DNA from: Nitrospira sp. | GTDB taxonomy: Bacteria; Nitrospirota; Nitrospiria; Nitrospirales; Nitrospiraceae | Length of the DNA stretch: 52,249 bases | Assembly (NCBI GenBank): GCA_005116895.1 | Contig: SWDO01000014.1 | Span: forward strand, 344,339-396,587 | Direction: 5' to 3' | In this document: in pieces, positions 9,048 through 17,973 of the stretch | Layout of the letters: the number at the start of each line of letters is the position of its first letter | Numbering within the stretch: position 1 is the first letter of the stretch | Position numbers and translations under genes: made by a program | The notes under the pieces: generated by a model | The model's input: only the letters and a program-made list of their open reading frames with translations | Told to the model about the DNA's origin: nothing | Databases searched by the model: none

Positions 9048-9902
9048 ATGAGAGTTCTCCTCACTGGGGCCAATGGGCAACTGGGCAGTGCTCTTTGCGA
9101 GGTGTTCGGAAACGAAACAGTTATACCCAAAGACTTACCGGATTTTGATCTCACGCGTTCGAGTGTTGAAGAAGAGATTGTCGGATCTGCCCCTGACCTG
9201 ATTATCCATGCGGGGGCCTACACCGATGTCGATGGGGCTGAGCGAGAGCCGGACCTCGCGTTGGCGGTAAATGCCAAGGGGACCGAGCAGATTGCTCGTG
9301 CCGCTGTTCGGCTTGGAGCCCGCCTCATCTATATTTCTACCGATTATGTGTTTGATGGGACGCAGCGTATACCGTATTGTGAGAATGATATCCCTCGTCC
9401 GATCAACCGATATGGATTTTCGAAATGGAAAGGAGAGCAGGTTATACTGGCGTCTGGCGCCAGGGCGCTCATTATCCGGACCGCTTGGCTCTATGGGACG
9501 GTCGGCAAGAATTTTGTGAAGTCGATCATACGAGCTGCACAGCGCGAGCCAATTCTGAAGGTCGTGAATGATCAATCTGGTTGCCCTACGTATGCCGAAG
9601 ACCTTGCTGCTGCCGTTGCCTCGTTGGTCCGAAAGGATGTGGAAGGGATGATCCACGTCACCAATCGCGGACAGTGCACATGGTATGAGTTTGCACAGGC
9701 TATCATTCGTGAAATGGGGTTCTGCTGTTCTGTCATGCCGATCACGACGGAGCAAGCAGGACGTCTTGCCAAGCGGCCGTCATATTCAGTGTTGAGTCCA
9801 GACCGGTTGGCCTCTCTGGGCCTTGCGTTGCCTGAATGGAGGCAGGCATTGGCACGATTTGCCAAAGTCGCCCGCTTGCCACTTGGTTATTTTCACGAGT
9901 GA
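9048..9902 (+). CDS. rmlD: dTDP-4-dehydrorhamnose reductase
   Basis: SDR enzyme, 284 aa, that reduces dTDP-4-keto-L-rhamnose to dTDP-L-rhamnose. Motifs: VLLTGANGQLGSAL (cofactor loop), IHAGAYTDVDGAE, YISTDYVFDG, NRYGFSKWKGE (YxxxK) and the C-terminal RPSYSVLSPDRLASLGL. The expected rmlC epimerase, which acts before it, is not between rmlB and rmlD nor elsewhere in the window. No strong ribosome-binding site precedes the ATG. Confidence 0.9.
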   Translation: MRVLLTGANGQLGSALCEVFGNETVIPKDLPDFDLTRSSVEEEIVGSAPDLIIHAGAYTDVDGAEREPDLALAVNAKGTEQIARAAVRLGARLIYISTDYVFDGTQRIPYCENDIPRPINRYGFSKWKGEQVILASGARALIIRTAWLYGTVGKNFVKSIIRAAQREPILKVVNDQSGCPTYAEDLAAAVASLVRKDVEGMIHVTNRGQCTWYEFAQAIIREMGFCCSVMPITTEQAGRLAKRPSYSVLSPDRLASLGLALPEWRQALARFAKVARLPLGYFHE

Positions 9903-10003
9903 GCTGTGCTCCTCTTGGTCAAAAGCCTTTTCAACTGTTCTGAGACTCGTTAAGATAGGGGTCGATTCTTGCCTGGTCGTTGAGCTCATCTTGTGACAAG
10001 CGC

Positions 10004-10540
10004 GTGAAATCGAAAACTCAAGAAAAATCGCTAAGAAGCCTTTTGCAGGAAATCCGCCTGTTCGCGACGGATGTGGACGGAGTGCTCACCGATGCCGGCA
10101 TGTACTATTCCGAGTCGGGTGATGAATGGAAGAAGTTCAACACCCGCGATGGAATGGGGATCAAATTACTGCAGAAGGCTGGTCTTATCACGGCAATTGT
10201 GACGCAGGAGCGAACCAGATTGGTTGCTCGCCGGGCGGAAAAACTCGCGATTCCTGAACTTCATCAAGGAGTGATGGACAAGTTGTCGGTGATTCGTGAT
10301 ATGGCCACGCGACATGGCCTCTCTCTCAGGGAGGTCGCGTACATCGGCGACGATGTGAATGACATCGAGGCCTTGCAGGCGGTTGGGTTTTCAGCGGCTC
10401 CTGCGGATGGGCTTCCGCAAGTCTTGAAGGTTGTCGACTACGTGTGCCGACAAAAGGGTGGGGAGGGGGCGGTGAGGGAACTTGCAGAAATGATACTCCT
10501 CGCTCGTCCTGGGACAAAGAATACAAACAAGACGCATTGA
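10004..10540 (+). CDS. KdsC-type HAD phosphatase (Kdo-8-phosphate phosphatase)
   Basis: Small HAD-superfamily phosphatase without cap domain, about 178 aa. LFATDVDGVLTDAGMYY carries the nucleophile and acid/base Asp pair (DVDG); YIGDDVNDIEAL is the metal-binding motif IV. The KFNTRDGMGIKLL stretch after the first motif is typical of KdsC and its sialic-acid-pathway relatives. The most likely role is removing phosphate from Kdo-8-P for the LPS inner core, which fits the neighbouring heptosyltransferase and WaaE-like genes. Start is GTG 10004; an in-frame TTG at 9980 would add eight residues. No kdsA, kdsB or kdsD is in the window. Confidence 0.82.
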   Translation: MKSKTQEKSLRSLLQEIRLFATDVDGVLTDAGMYYSESGDEWKKFNTRDGMGIKLLQKAGLITAIVTQERTRLVARRAEKLAIPELHQGVMDKLSVIRDMATRHGLSLREVAYIGDDVNDIEALQAVGFSAAPADGLPQVLKVVDYVCRQKGGEGAVRELAEMILLARPGTKNTNKTH

Positions 10541-10549
10541 GAGGGAGGC

Positions 10550-12007
10550 ATGGCTCGTACATACCCACTATATCCGGTGATCATGGCGGGAGGGAGCGGG
10601 ACCAGATTTTGGCCCTTAAGCCGTCATCTGTTTCCGAAGCAGCTCTTGCGGATCGGTGGCGAGCATACGTTGATTCAGCAGACGGTGCGACGTGTCCTCG
10701 GTTGTGCGCCGGCCGCCAACGTGCTTATTTCAACGAATGCGGCGCAAGCTGATCTCATCCGTGGGCAACTGATCGATTGGAAAGATGAGCTGACGCATGG
10801 ATTTCTGCTTGAGCCGGAAGGACGAAACACCGCTCCTGCCATCGCCTTAGCCGCCATGGAAGTACTGGCCCGCGATCCGGATGGCCTTATGTTGGTGGTC
10901 CCTGCTGACCATGTGGTGACGGGACAGCGCGACTTTGAAGCCGCGGTTCAATTAGCCTCACAATTGGCTGCGGAGCGGTACCTGGTGACGTTCGGGATCA
11001 AGCCGATCCGACCCGAAACCGGGTACGGCTATATCAAGCCGAACGACAAGATGCTGCTCGGTAAGCAGGGGAAATTACGTGGATACCGTGTGCAAAAATT
11101 CGTGGAGAAACCCAATGCCACGAAGGCCGCCCAGTACCTCAAGGCGGGGCAGTATTTTTGGAACAGCGGCATGTTTGTCTGGCGTGCCGCGACGATTCTG
11201 GAAGAGATCCGCCGGCATCAGCCGGCCATTGCGACCGCGATGGATCGAATCAGGGAGCTGAAAGTGACCGGGGCATCCACGCAGGTGATTGATGACGTCT
11301 ATCGCGCGATCAAGCCGGTTTCAATCGACAGCGGTGTCATGGAGCAGTCCTCGAAGGCGGCCGTGGTGCCGGTGATGTTTCAATGGTCAGATGTCGGGAG
11401 TTGGGGCAGTCTGGACGAAGTGGCGGAGAAAAATAAGGCCGGCAATGTGGTGATCGGACGAGTGGTCGATCTTGAGAGTACGCGCTCGATCGTCTATGCG
11501 GATCGGCGTGTCGTCGCAACGATCGGGTTACACGATATGGTGGTGGTCGATACCCCCGATGCGACGTTGGTGTGCCCTAAAGCGCGGGCGCAGGATGTGA
11601 AGAAGATCGTCGATATTCTGAAGCAGCAGCAAGCCCCTGAACATTTGGAACACCTGACGGTTCAGCGGCCTTGGGGGTCGTACACCGTGTTGGAAGAGGG
11701 GCCTGGGTTCAAAGTGAAACGCGTTACAGTGAATCCCGGAGGCCGTCTTTCGCTCCAACGCCATCGCCAACGCAGTGAGCACTGGGTTGTGATAGCTGGT
11801 ACAGCGCGTGTCACGAGAGGCGTAGAAATCTTTGATTTGCAGGTCGGACAAAGTACGGCGATTCCGATGAAGACACGGCATCGACTAGAAAATCCTGGCA
11901 AAGAGATCGTGCATATCATCGAAGTACAGAACGGAACGTATCTCGGTGAGGATGATATTGTGCGGTTTAAGGATGATTACGGAAGGAGCGTAAAGCGTGA
12001 AGCGTGA
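10550..12007 (+). CDS. manC: Mannose-1-phosphate guanylyltransferase / mannose-6-phosphate isomerase
   Basis: Bifunctional type II enzyme, 485 aa, making GDP-mannose. The N-terminal nucleotidyltransferase domain has VIMAGGSGTRFWPLSRHLFPKQ and VQKFVEKPN. The C-terminal cupin (isomerase) domain begins near VQRPWGSYTVLEEG and carries RLSLQRHRQRSEHWVVIAG, the metal-binding His region. GAGAGGGAGG sits just upstream of the ATG. The 3' end lies inside a run of AGCGTGA units, so the last residues (KREA) are probably not under strong selection. It works with the manB gene that follows. Confidence 0.92.
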   Translation: MARTYPLYPVIMAGGSGTRFWPLSRHLFPKQLLRIGGEHTLIQQTVRRVLGCAPAANVLISTNAAQADLIRGQLIDWKDELTHGFLLEPEGRNTAPAIALAAMEVLARDPDGLMLVVPADHVVTGQRDFEAAVQLASQLAAERYLVTFGIKPIRPETGYGYIKPNDKMLLGKQGKLRGYRVQKFVEKPNATKAAQYLKAGQYFWNSGMFVWRAATILEEIRRHQPAIATAMDRIRELKVTGASTQVIDDVYRAIKPVSIDSGVMEQSSKAAVVPVMFQWSDVGSWGSLDEVAEKNKAGNVVIGRVVDLESTRSIVYADRRVVATIGLHDMVVVDTPDATLVCPKARAQDVKKIVDILKQQQAPEHLEHLTVQRPWGSYTVLEEGPGFKVKRVTVNPGGRLSLQRHRQRSEHWVVIAGTARVTRGVEIFDLQVGQSTAIPMKTRHRLENPGKEIVHIIEVQNGTYLGEDDIVRFKDDYGRSVKREA

Positions 12008-12072
12008 AGCGTCGATCGGGATGACCAAGACGGAGATTTCTTCCCGCGCTTCACGAATCACGCTTCACGAAT
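11992..12072. repeat. Inverted repeat built from AGCGTGA units at the manC-manB junction
   Basis: The left arm (about 11992-12014) contains AAGCGTGAAGCGTGAAGCG and overlaps the manC stop codon. The right arm (about 12046-12072) contains CGCTTCACG twice, separated by AAT. Apart from a few mismatches the arms are reverse complements and would form a long hairpin around a spacer of about 31 bases. It has no T-tract, so it is not a classic terminator. It may be a REP-like element or an mRNA-stability structure between two co-transcribed genes. Confidence 0.6.
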
Positions 12073-12081
12073 AACGAACCT

Positions 12082-13482
12082 ATGGGATTGTTTCGCGAAT
12101 ACGATCTGAGAGGAATTGTCGGCAGCGAATTGACCGAGGATCTGGCTGAACGGGTGGGCCGTGCCTACGCCACGTATGGCGTGACGCGTGGCGTGAAGAC
12201 GATCAGCCTGGGGCGTGACGGGCGGCTCAGTTCTCCGTCCTTGCACAAGGCGCTGCTCAAGGGACTGCTCGCGGGCGGACTCAATGTGATCGATATTGGG
12301 CTTTGCACCTCACCACTCGTGTATTTTTCTTTGTTCACGCTACCGGTTGACGGCGGTATCATGATTACCGGAAGCCACAATGCGGCGGAGTATAACGGAT
12401 TTAAGATCTGTGTCGGCAAATCAGCCATTTTTGGAGAGGAAATTCAGGAACTTCGAAGGGTGATGGAAGCAGGGGTATTCGTATCGGGGAACGGCCATCT
12501 CTCCGAGCATCCGATTATTCCCGACTATCTGGCATACCTCCAGAAAAGCTTCTCTCATGTCCACGCAAACCGGCTGCATGTCGTGATCGATAGTGGAAAC
12601 GGCGCAGCGTCTCTGATTGCCAAACAAGCTCTTGAATTGCTGGGTTGCAAAGTGACTGGGTTGTATTGCGATCTTGACGGACGCTTTCCTAACCATCATC
12701 CGGATCCTACGGTGCTTGAAAATCTCGCCGACCTCATGCAGACCGTGAAAAGTCACCGGGCTGACGTAGGGATCGGATATGACGGGGATGCGGACCGAAT
12801 CGGGGCAGTTGATGAGCAGGGGGAGGTGCTGTGGGGTGACCGTTTGTTAGTCATCTATTCGCGGGAGATCCTGGCCGAAAAACCAGGCAGTACGATCATT
12901 TCCGAAGTCAAGGCGTCGCAAAGTCTCTATGACGATATTGCCAAGCGAGGCGGACGTGGGATCATGTGGAAGACGGGTCATTCGCTGATCAAGGCAAAGA
13001 TGAAAGAGGAATCGGCTGTATTGGCTGGTGAAATGTCTGGACACATGTTCTTTGCGGATCGATATTTTGGGTACGACGATGCGGTCTATGCGTCGTGTCG
13101 GCTTGTTGAAATCCTGGCGAAGACCCAACGTCCGCTTTCCACATTAGTTGCTGACTTGCCCAAAACGGTGGTGACTCCAGAGATCCGGGTGGACCTTCCT
13201 GATGCAGTCAAATTCGACGTCGTGGAGCGGGTTCGCCTGAGATTCTCGGAGTATTTGCAGAGCAAGCAAGGCCTTGGGCCGAGCAAACTGGTACTTCGAG
13301 ACTTGATTACAATCGACGGTGTCCGTGGGATATTTGATAATGGATGGGGGCTCATCCGGGCCTCCAATACGCAACCAGCCTTGGTGCTCAGATTTGAGGC
13401 GACGTCCTCTGCAGAGCTTAACGTCATTCGAGCGATCGTCGAGGAGGAACTCCTGGAGGCGAAACGAGCGGTCGGGTGTTAG
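12082..13482 (+). CDS. manB: Phosphomannomutase/phosphoglucomutase (ManB/AlgC type)
   Basis: Alpha-D-phosphohexomutase, 466 aa, interconverting mannose-6-P and mannose-1-P (often also the glucose pair). All four functional loops are present: the phosphoserine loop MITGSHNAAEYNGFKI, the metal loop YDGDADRIGAV, the sugar-binding loop GEMSGHMFF, and the phosphate-binding loop RASNTQPALVLRFEA near the C-terminus. Together with manC it supplies GDP-mannose for the glycan operon, and possibly glucose-1-P for rmlA. The family usually has T/S-A-S-H-N; here the residue before the catalytic Ser is Gly, a known variant. Confidence 0.9.
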   Translation: MGLFREYDLRGIVGSELTEDLAERVGRAYATYGVTRGVKTISLGRDGRLSSPSLHKALLKGLLAGGLNVIDIGLCTSPLVYFSLFTLPVDGGIMITGSHNAAEYNGFKICVGKSAIFGEEIQELRRVMEAGVFVSGNGHLSEHPIIPDYLAYLQKSFSHVHANRLHVVIDSGNGAASLIAKQALELLGCKVTGLYCDLDGRFPNHHPDPTVLENLADLMQTVKSHRADVGIGYDGDADRIGAVDEQGEVLWGDRLLVIYSREILAEKPGSTIISEVKASQSLYDDIAKRGGRGIMWKTGHSLIKAKMKEESAVLAGEMSGHMFFADRYFGYDDAVYASCRLVEILAKTQRPLSTLVADLPKTVVTPEIRVDLPDAVKFDVVERVRLRFSEYLQSKQGLGPSKLVLRDLITIDGVRGIFDNGWGLIRASNTQPALVLRFEATSSAELNVIRAIVEEELLEAKRAVGC

Positions 13483-13526
13483 TGGCTGCCACGGCCTGGC
13501 CCGATCGAATTCCCGATGTCTCCCGC

Positions 13527-14312
13527 ATGTGCGGCTCTGCTTTGATTGTCGTTGCCGTGTTGCTCCTGCTCTTACCTGCTGGTTCAATTAAAGCGCACGC
13601 TCAAAGTGAACTCAAACATCCTTTTCAGGTCGGTGAACGGCTGACGTATGAGGTTTCTTGGCTCAATATGACAGCCGCGATTGCTGTGATGGAAGTGGTT
13701 CAGATAGAGGGACCGAACGATCGACCGGTTGCCAAGTTGGTGGGGACGGCATACTCAACACCGATCATCACGAAGTTCTTTCCTGTGGATAATCGAGTGG
13801 AGTCGGAGCTGGATCTGGAGACACTGGCTCCGGACCATATGACCTTCCGTCGGCGAGAAGGGAGAAAGAAAGAAGATATCGAGTATGTCTTCCATCAAAA
13901 AGAAGGCACAGTCACGGCCGTCAGAGGAGGGGCGACGGAGTCGCTTCCTATCCCAGCCGGGACACAGGATATCATGTCATGCTTGTACTATACGCGGACG
14001 GTCTTGCCACCGAATCCGGGGGCTTCACTGAAGATGAACGTGTACCACGATAAGAAGAATCGCCCGGTCGAGGTTCTTGTCGAAGCGATCGAGACCATTG
14101 AAGGGGCCTGGGGAAAGGCGGAGACGGTCCGGGTGCTGGTGATCATGCCGTTCCATGGGTTGTTTATGAATCAGGGTAACATTCGCGTGTGGGTTACCAA
14201 CGATGACAGGAAGACTCCTCTTCGGATGAAGGCGAAGGTCGTGCTCGGGTCCATTGTCGCTGATTTGGTAGACGGCTTTCCGGAAACCGCTGCTCCAAAG
14301 CAAGAGTATTGA
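13527..14312 (+). CDS. DUF3108 family exported protein
   Basis: Predicted periplasmic protein of unknown function. From ATG 13527 it has a signal peptide (MCGSALIVVAVLLLLLPAG, cleavage likely after AHA) followed by a DUF3108-like domain beginning FQVGERLTYEVSWLNM and ending with KTPLRMKAKVVLGSIVADL. A longer reading from GTG 13476 would overlap manB by 7 bases, but it puts acidic residues before the signal peptide, so I prefer the shorter form. It sits between GDP-mannose genes and fbp, so an envelope role is plausible but unproven. Confidence 0.7.
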   Translation: MCGSALIVVAVLLLLLPAGSIKAHAQSELKHPFQVGERLTYEVSWLNMTAAIAVMEVVQIEGPNDRPVAKLVGTAYSTPIITKFFPVDNRVESELDLETLAPDHMTFRRREGRKKEDIEYVFHQKEGTVTAVRGGATESLPIPAGTQDIMSCLYYTRTVLPPNPGASLKMNVYHDKKNRPVEVLVEAIETIEGAWGKAETVRVLVIMPFHGLFMNQGNIRVWVTNDDRKTPLRMKAKVVLGSIVADLVDGFPETAAPKQEY

Positions 14313-14322
14313 ACATCGATTG

Positions 14323-14351
14323 TTGTTCGCACGGGTCAAACCCGCTATACT
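14323..14351 (+). promoter_or_regulatory. Sigma-70-type promoter for fbp
   Basis: TTGTTC at 14323-14328 and TATACT at 14346-14351 are separated by exactly 17 bases. Transcription would start near 14358, only a few bases before the ATG at 14362, so the message would be leaderless or nearly so. The position also rules out the in-frame TTG at 14320 as the start codon. Confidence 0.6.
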
Positions 14352-14361
14352 GGGCGCCATC

Positions 14362-15366
14362 ATGCGAGAATTTCCACTTACGTTAAACCGCTTTATCACT
14401 CAGAATCAGGCCTCGCATCAAGCTGCGACGGAGGAGTTCTCCGGTTTATTGACCCAGATTGGTCTGGTCGGCAAGCTCATTTCTGAAGATCTACGGCGCG
14501 CCGGGCTGATCAACATTCTTGGAACGACCGGCGACACGAACGTGCAGGGAGAAACGGTCAAAAAACTGGATGCCATTGCCAACGACGACTTCGTCAAGGT
14601 CTTTCAACACAGCGGTTATGTCTGCGCCTTGGCTTCGGAAGAAATGGAAAAGCCGATCTCAATGCCCGGCAATTGGCCGCAGGGGAAGTACATGCTGCTG
14701 TTCGATCCTCTTGATGGCTCCTCCAATACGGACAACAATATGCCGCTCGGGGCCATTTTTTCAGTACTTAAGTATGACCGAACCGATCGGTTGCCCACCG
14801 AAGGCGAAATGATCCGTCGAGGAACCGAACAAGTTGCGGCCGGTTACCTGCTGTACGGATCGAGCACGATGCTGGTGTACACTGTCGGGCAGGGCGTGTA
14901 TGGATTTACGCTTGAACCCGGCATCGGAGAATATCTTCTCTCTCACGCGCAGGTCAGAATTCCTGACAAGGGCAAGGTCTACGCTGCCAACGAAGGGAAC
15001 TATAACAAGTGGTCGGAGGGAACGAGGAAGTATGTGGATTCGCTCAAGGTCAGCGATAAGACAACCGGTCGTCCGTACAGCGCTCGGTATTCGGGCTGTT
15101 TGGTGGCCGATGTGCATCGCCTGTTGCTCGGAGGCGGGATCTATCTCTATCCGGGCGAAACCGATAAACCAGAAGGGAAGCTGCGACTACTCTACGAGGC
15201 GAATCCGCTGGCCTTTGTCGTCGAACAGGCCGGAGGAAAAGCTTCAACGGGCACATCGAGAATTATGGAAGTGGAGCCGAAGAAATTGCATCAGCGCGTG
15301 CCGCTGATTATCGGGAGCCGCAGCGACGTCGAGCAAGCGGAAGCGTACATTCAGGGGAACATCTGA
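14362..15366 (+). CDS. fbp: Fructose-1,6-bisphosphatase, class I
   Basis: Hydrolyses fructose-1,6-bisphosphate to fructose-6-phosphate in gluconeogenesis. About 334 aa, normal for class I. The N-terminus REFPLTLNRFITQNQ matches the family, and LLFDPLDGSSNTDNN is the metal/phosphate active-site signature. ASEEMEKP upstream supplies the acidic metal ligands and GGIYLYPG lies in the substrate region. It stands directly before an FBP aldolase gene. This pair would turn triose phosphate from CO2 fixation into hexose for the polysaccharide genes upstream. Confidence 0.93.
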   Translation: MREFPLTLNRFITQNQASHQAATEEFSGLLTQIGLVGKLISEDLRRAGLINILGTTGDTNVQGETVKKLDAIANDDFVKVFQHSGYVCALASEEMEKPISMPGNWPQGKYMLLFDPLDGSSNTDNNMPLGAIFSVLKYDRTDRLPTEGEMIRRGTEQVAAGYLLYGSSTMLVYTVGQGVYGFTLEPGIGEYLLSHAQVRIPDKGKVYAANEGNYNKWSEGTRKYVDSLKVSDKTTGRPYSARYSGCLVADVHRLLLGGGIYLYPGETDKPEGKLRLLYEANPLAFVVEQAGGKASTGTSRIMEVEPKKLHQRVPLIIGSRSDVEQAEAYIQGNI

Positions 15367-15407
15367 CACTCATGTATATGGTACTGTGATGTTGTTGGGA
15401 GGGAACT

Positions 15408-16331
15408 ATGAGAGACCGGGTTCAAGAAATTCTGAGTTGGTACGGGAGCGATAACGCAGGGACCAAGACCAACATCGCGCGTCTACTCCGGTCAGGTAAG
15501 TTGGCGGGGACCGGCAAGTTGGTCATTTTACCGGTGGATCAAGGATTCGAGCATGGGCCGGCGAGGAGTTTTGCGCCGAACCCATCCGGCTATAATCCGC
15601 ACTATCACTTTCAGCTCGCGATTGATGCCGGATGTAATGCCTATGCTGCCCCACTGGGGTTTCTGGAAGCTGGGGTCAATGAGTTTGCGGGGCAGATTCC
15701 CCTCATCCTCAAACTCAACAACCATGATGTGCTGCATGATGAGAAGGATCCATTGCCCTCAGTCACTGGTAGTGTGAGGGATGCGCTTCGGTTGGGTTGT
15801 TCGGCCGTCGGGTTCACGATCTATCCCGGTTCTTCCCATTGCAACGCCATGTATGAGCAATTGCAGGTGATTGCCGAGGAAGCGAAAGACAGTGGCCTTG
15901 CGGTGGTCGTGTGGTCCTATCCGCGAGGGTCGGTGTTGAGTAAAGAAGGTGAGACGGCCATGGATGTGGTCGCGTATGCGGCGCAGATTGCGGCTCAATT
16001 GGGCGCACACATTATCAAGGTAAAATTGCCGACTGCGCATTTGGAACAGGCTGCGGCCAAGAAGGTGTATGAATCGACGCAAATTCCGATCAAGACGCTG
16101 GCGGAGCGAGTGAAGCACGTCGTCCAGAGCTCGTTCGATGGTCGTCGGATCGTCATCTTTTCGGGCGGGGCCAAGAGCGAGGATAAGAACGTATTCGAAG
16201 AAGCTCGAGCCATTCGCGATGGTGGAGGCTTTGGCTCGATCATTGGCCGGAATTCATTCCAGCGTCCAAAGGCGGAGGCGACCGAGTTTCTTCACACGAT
16301 CATGGGGATTTACAGCGGCGAGATTAAGTGA
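15408..16331 (+). CDS. Class I fructose-bisphosphate aldolase (DhnA/FbaB type)
   Basis: Archaeal-type class I aldolase, 307 aa, using a Schiff-base lysine. ILPVDQGFEHGP begins the TIM barrel, HIIKVKLP carries the likely Schiff-base Lys (second K), and IVIFSGGAKSED with GGFGSIIGRNSFQRP forms the phosphate-binding end. GGGAGGGAAC precedes the ATG as ribosome-binding site. It follows fbp on the same strand and probably acts with it in gluconeogenesis. Confidence 0.9.
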   Translation: MRDRVQEILSWYGSDNAGTKTNIARLLRSGKLAGTGKLVILPVDQGFEHGPARSFAPNPSGYNPHYHFQLAIDAGCNAYAAPLGFLEAGVNEFAGQIPLILKLNNHDVLHDEKDPLPSVTGSVRDALRLGCSAVGFTIYPGSSHCNAMYEQLQVIAEEAKDSGLAVVVWSYPRGSVLSKEGETAMDVVAYAAQIAAQLGAHIIKVKLPTAHLEQAAAKKVYESTQIPIKTLAERVKHVVQSSFDGRRIVIFSGGAKSEDKNVFEEARAIRDGGGFGSIIGRNSFQRPKAEATEFLHTIMGIYSGEIK

Positions 16332-16367
16332 TCTTCCATGCCGTATTGACACGAGCGAAATGGCATC

Positions 16368-17918
16368 ATGAATCAAGTGGATTTTGAACACAAACCGCCT
16401 CGCGGAATGAGAAGATGGATGGTTGCCGCAACCTTGTTAACGGTTGGGATTGTTATAGGTTTTGTGGTTGCGTCGGACCTCGGCTGGTTGCCGGCGGGAC
16501 ATGCGGTTCCCGATGCATCTTCCATAGCTCCGACGCTCCCCATCGCTAGACCCGTGTCTACGGCTCCTCAACCAGTTTTGGGCGGGGGCAATCAAACATT
16601 CGTCGATATTGCCAAGTCGGTGAAACCCGCGGTGGTCAATATCTACGCGACCAAGAGCGGACGTTCTGAAGGCTCCGGGACAGCGCCCTTTGATGACCCT
16701 TTGTTTAGAAAGTTTTTCGGCGACGAGTTTTTCAAAAAGTTTGAACATCCGAAAGAGCGAAAAGAACGAGGGCTTGGGTCCGGCGTGATCGTTGAATCAC
16801 ACGGGCTCATCATCACCAACAATCATGTGGTCGGCAAGGCGGATGAAATTCGCGTCACGCTGTCAGATAAGCGCGAATTTAAGGCGAAGCTGATCGGGAC
16901 CGATCCAAAGACCGATGTGGCCGTTGTGAAGATCGACGCGACGGGGCTTCCGACTGTCGCCTGGGCCGATTCAGACAAGCTGGAAGTCGGGGAGTTTGTC
17001 CTGGCCGTCGGGAATCCGTTCGGGCTGACACAGACCGTGACGTTGGGGATTGTCAGTGCCCTTGGACGAGCCGCTGGTATTGCGGAGTACGAGGATTTTA
17101 TCCAGACAGATGCGGCGATCAACCCCGGGAATTCAGGTGGAGCTCTGGTCAATGTGCGGGGTGAGCTGGTTGGAATCAATACGGCCATCTTCAGCCAGAG
17201 CGGCGGCAACATGGGGATCGGGTTTGCCGTGCCGAGCAATATGGCACAGTCGATTATGGGGCAACTGGTGCAGACGGGCAAAGTCGTTCGAGGGTGGCTC
17301 GGCGTCTCGATTCAAGAGCTCACACCGGAATTGTCCTCCCAGTTTGGAATCACGGAGACAAAGGGTGTGTTGGTGAGTGATGTGATGGACGACAGCCCGG
17401 CGAAAAAGGCCGGGTTTGAACGAGCCGACGTCATCATCGAGTATGATGGCAAGTCGATGGATTCACCAACTCATCTGCGCAATGCTGTGGCCCAGACTCC
17501 GGTTGGAAAAAAAGTTGTGGTGAAGCTTATCCGGGACAAGAAACCCAAAACCATTGACCTCACCATTGTCGAGCAACCCAAGTCGATGTCACAAAACGGC
17601 GATGAGGATGGAGGGGATGCAGCGACGCCGACGGGCATACTCTCCAGTCTCGATGTGCGAGATCTCACGGAAGAATTAGCTGGCCGGTATGGGCTCAAAT
17701 CCAGCGAACGGGGCGCGGTGATTGTTCGGGTCAAGCCCGGAAGCACGGCGGAAGAGCTGGGAGTTCGTGAGGGGGATATTGTGCTCGAGGTCAATCGTCA
17801 AGCCGTCACGTCTGTGAAAACTTTTGAGCGAATCGCCGGTAAATTGCCAAAAGATCAAGCCGTCTTGCTATTGTTGAAACGGCAGGGGCGGACGATCTAT
17901 CTCACGCTTCGTCCATGA
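16368..17918 (+). CDS. DegP/HtrA-family periplasmic serine protease
   Basis: Envelope quality-control protease, 516 aa. One N-terminal membrane segment or signal anchor (WMVAATLLTVGIVIGFVV) is followed by a trypsin-like domain with the full triad: His in ITNNHVV, Asp in KTDVAVVKID, Ser in NPGNSGGALVN. Two PDZ domains follow, the first from about GWLGVSIQEL and the second from about RDLTEELAGRYGL. The architecture is that of Do-type (DegP/MucD) proteases. Which subtype it is cannot be told from sequence alone. Confidence 0.92.
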   Translation: MNQVDFEHKPPRGMRRWMVAATLLTVGIVIGFVVASDLGWLPAGHAVPDASSIAPTLPIARPVSTAPQPVLGGGNQTFVDIAKSVKPAVVNIYATKSGRSEGSGTAPFDDPLFRKFFGDEFFKKFEHPKERKERGLGSGVIVESHGLIITNNHVVGKADEIRVTLSDKREFKAKLIGTDPKTDVAVVKIDATGLPTVAWADSDKLEVGEFVLAVGNPFGLTQTVTLGIVSALGRAAGIAEYEDFIQTDAAINPGNSGGALVNVRGELVGINTAIFSQSGGNMGIGFAVPSNMAQSIMGQLVQTGKVVRGWLGVSIQELTPELSSQFGITETKGVLVSDVMDDSPAKKAGFERADVIIEYDGKSMDSPTHLRNAVAQTPVGKKVVVKLIRDKKPKTIDLTIVEQPKSMSQNGDEDGGDAATPTGILSSLDVRDLTEELAGRYGLKSSERGAVIVRVKPGSTAEELGVREGDIVLEVNRQAVTSVKTFERIAGKLPKDQAVLLLLKRQGRTIYLTLRP

Positions 17919-17973
17919 GCAGTCAGTGGGCCATCCATCATACAGTGACTGCAGATATTCCTAGACGCTTCAC

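Noticed and set aside
14320..14361. TTG at 14320 as fbp start
   Set aside because: It overlaps the predicted -35 box and adds residues unlike the family; ATG 14362 gives the expected N-terminus.
17919..17952. Hairpin GCAGTCA...TGACTGC between the protease gene and ispD as a terminator
   Set aside because: Only seven paired bases, a 20-base loop and no T-tract.
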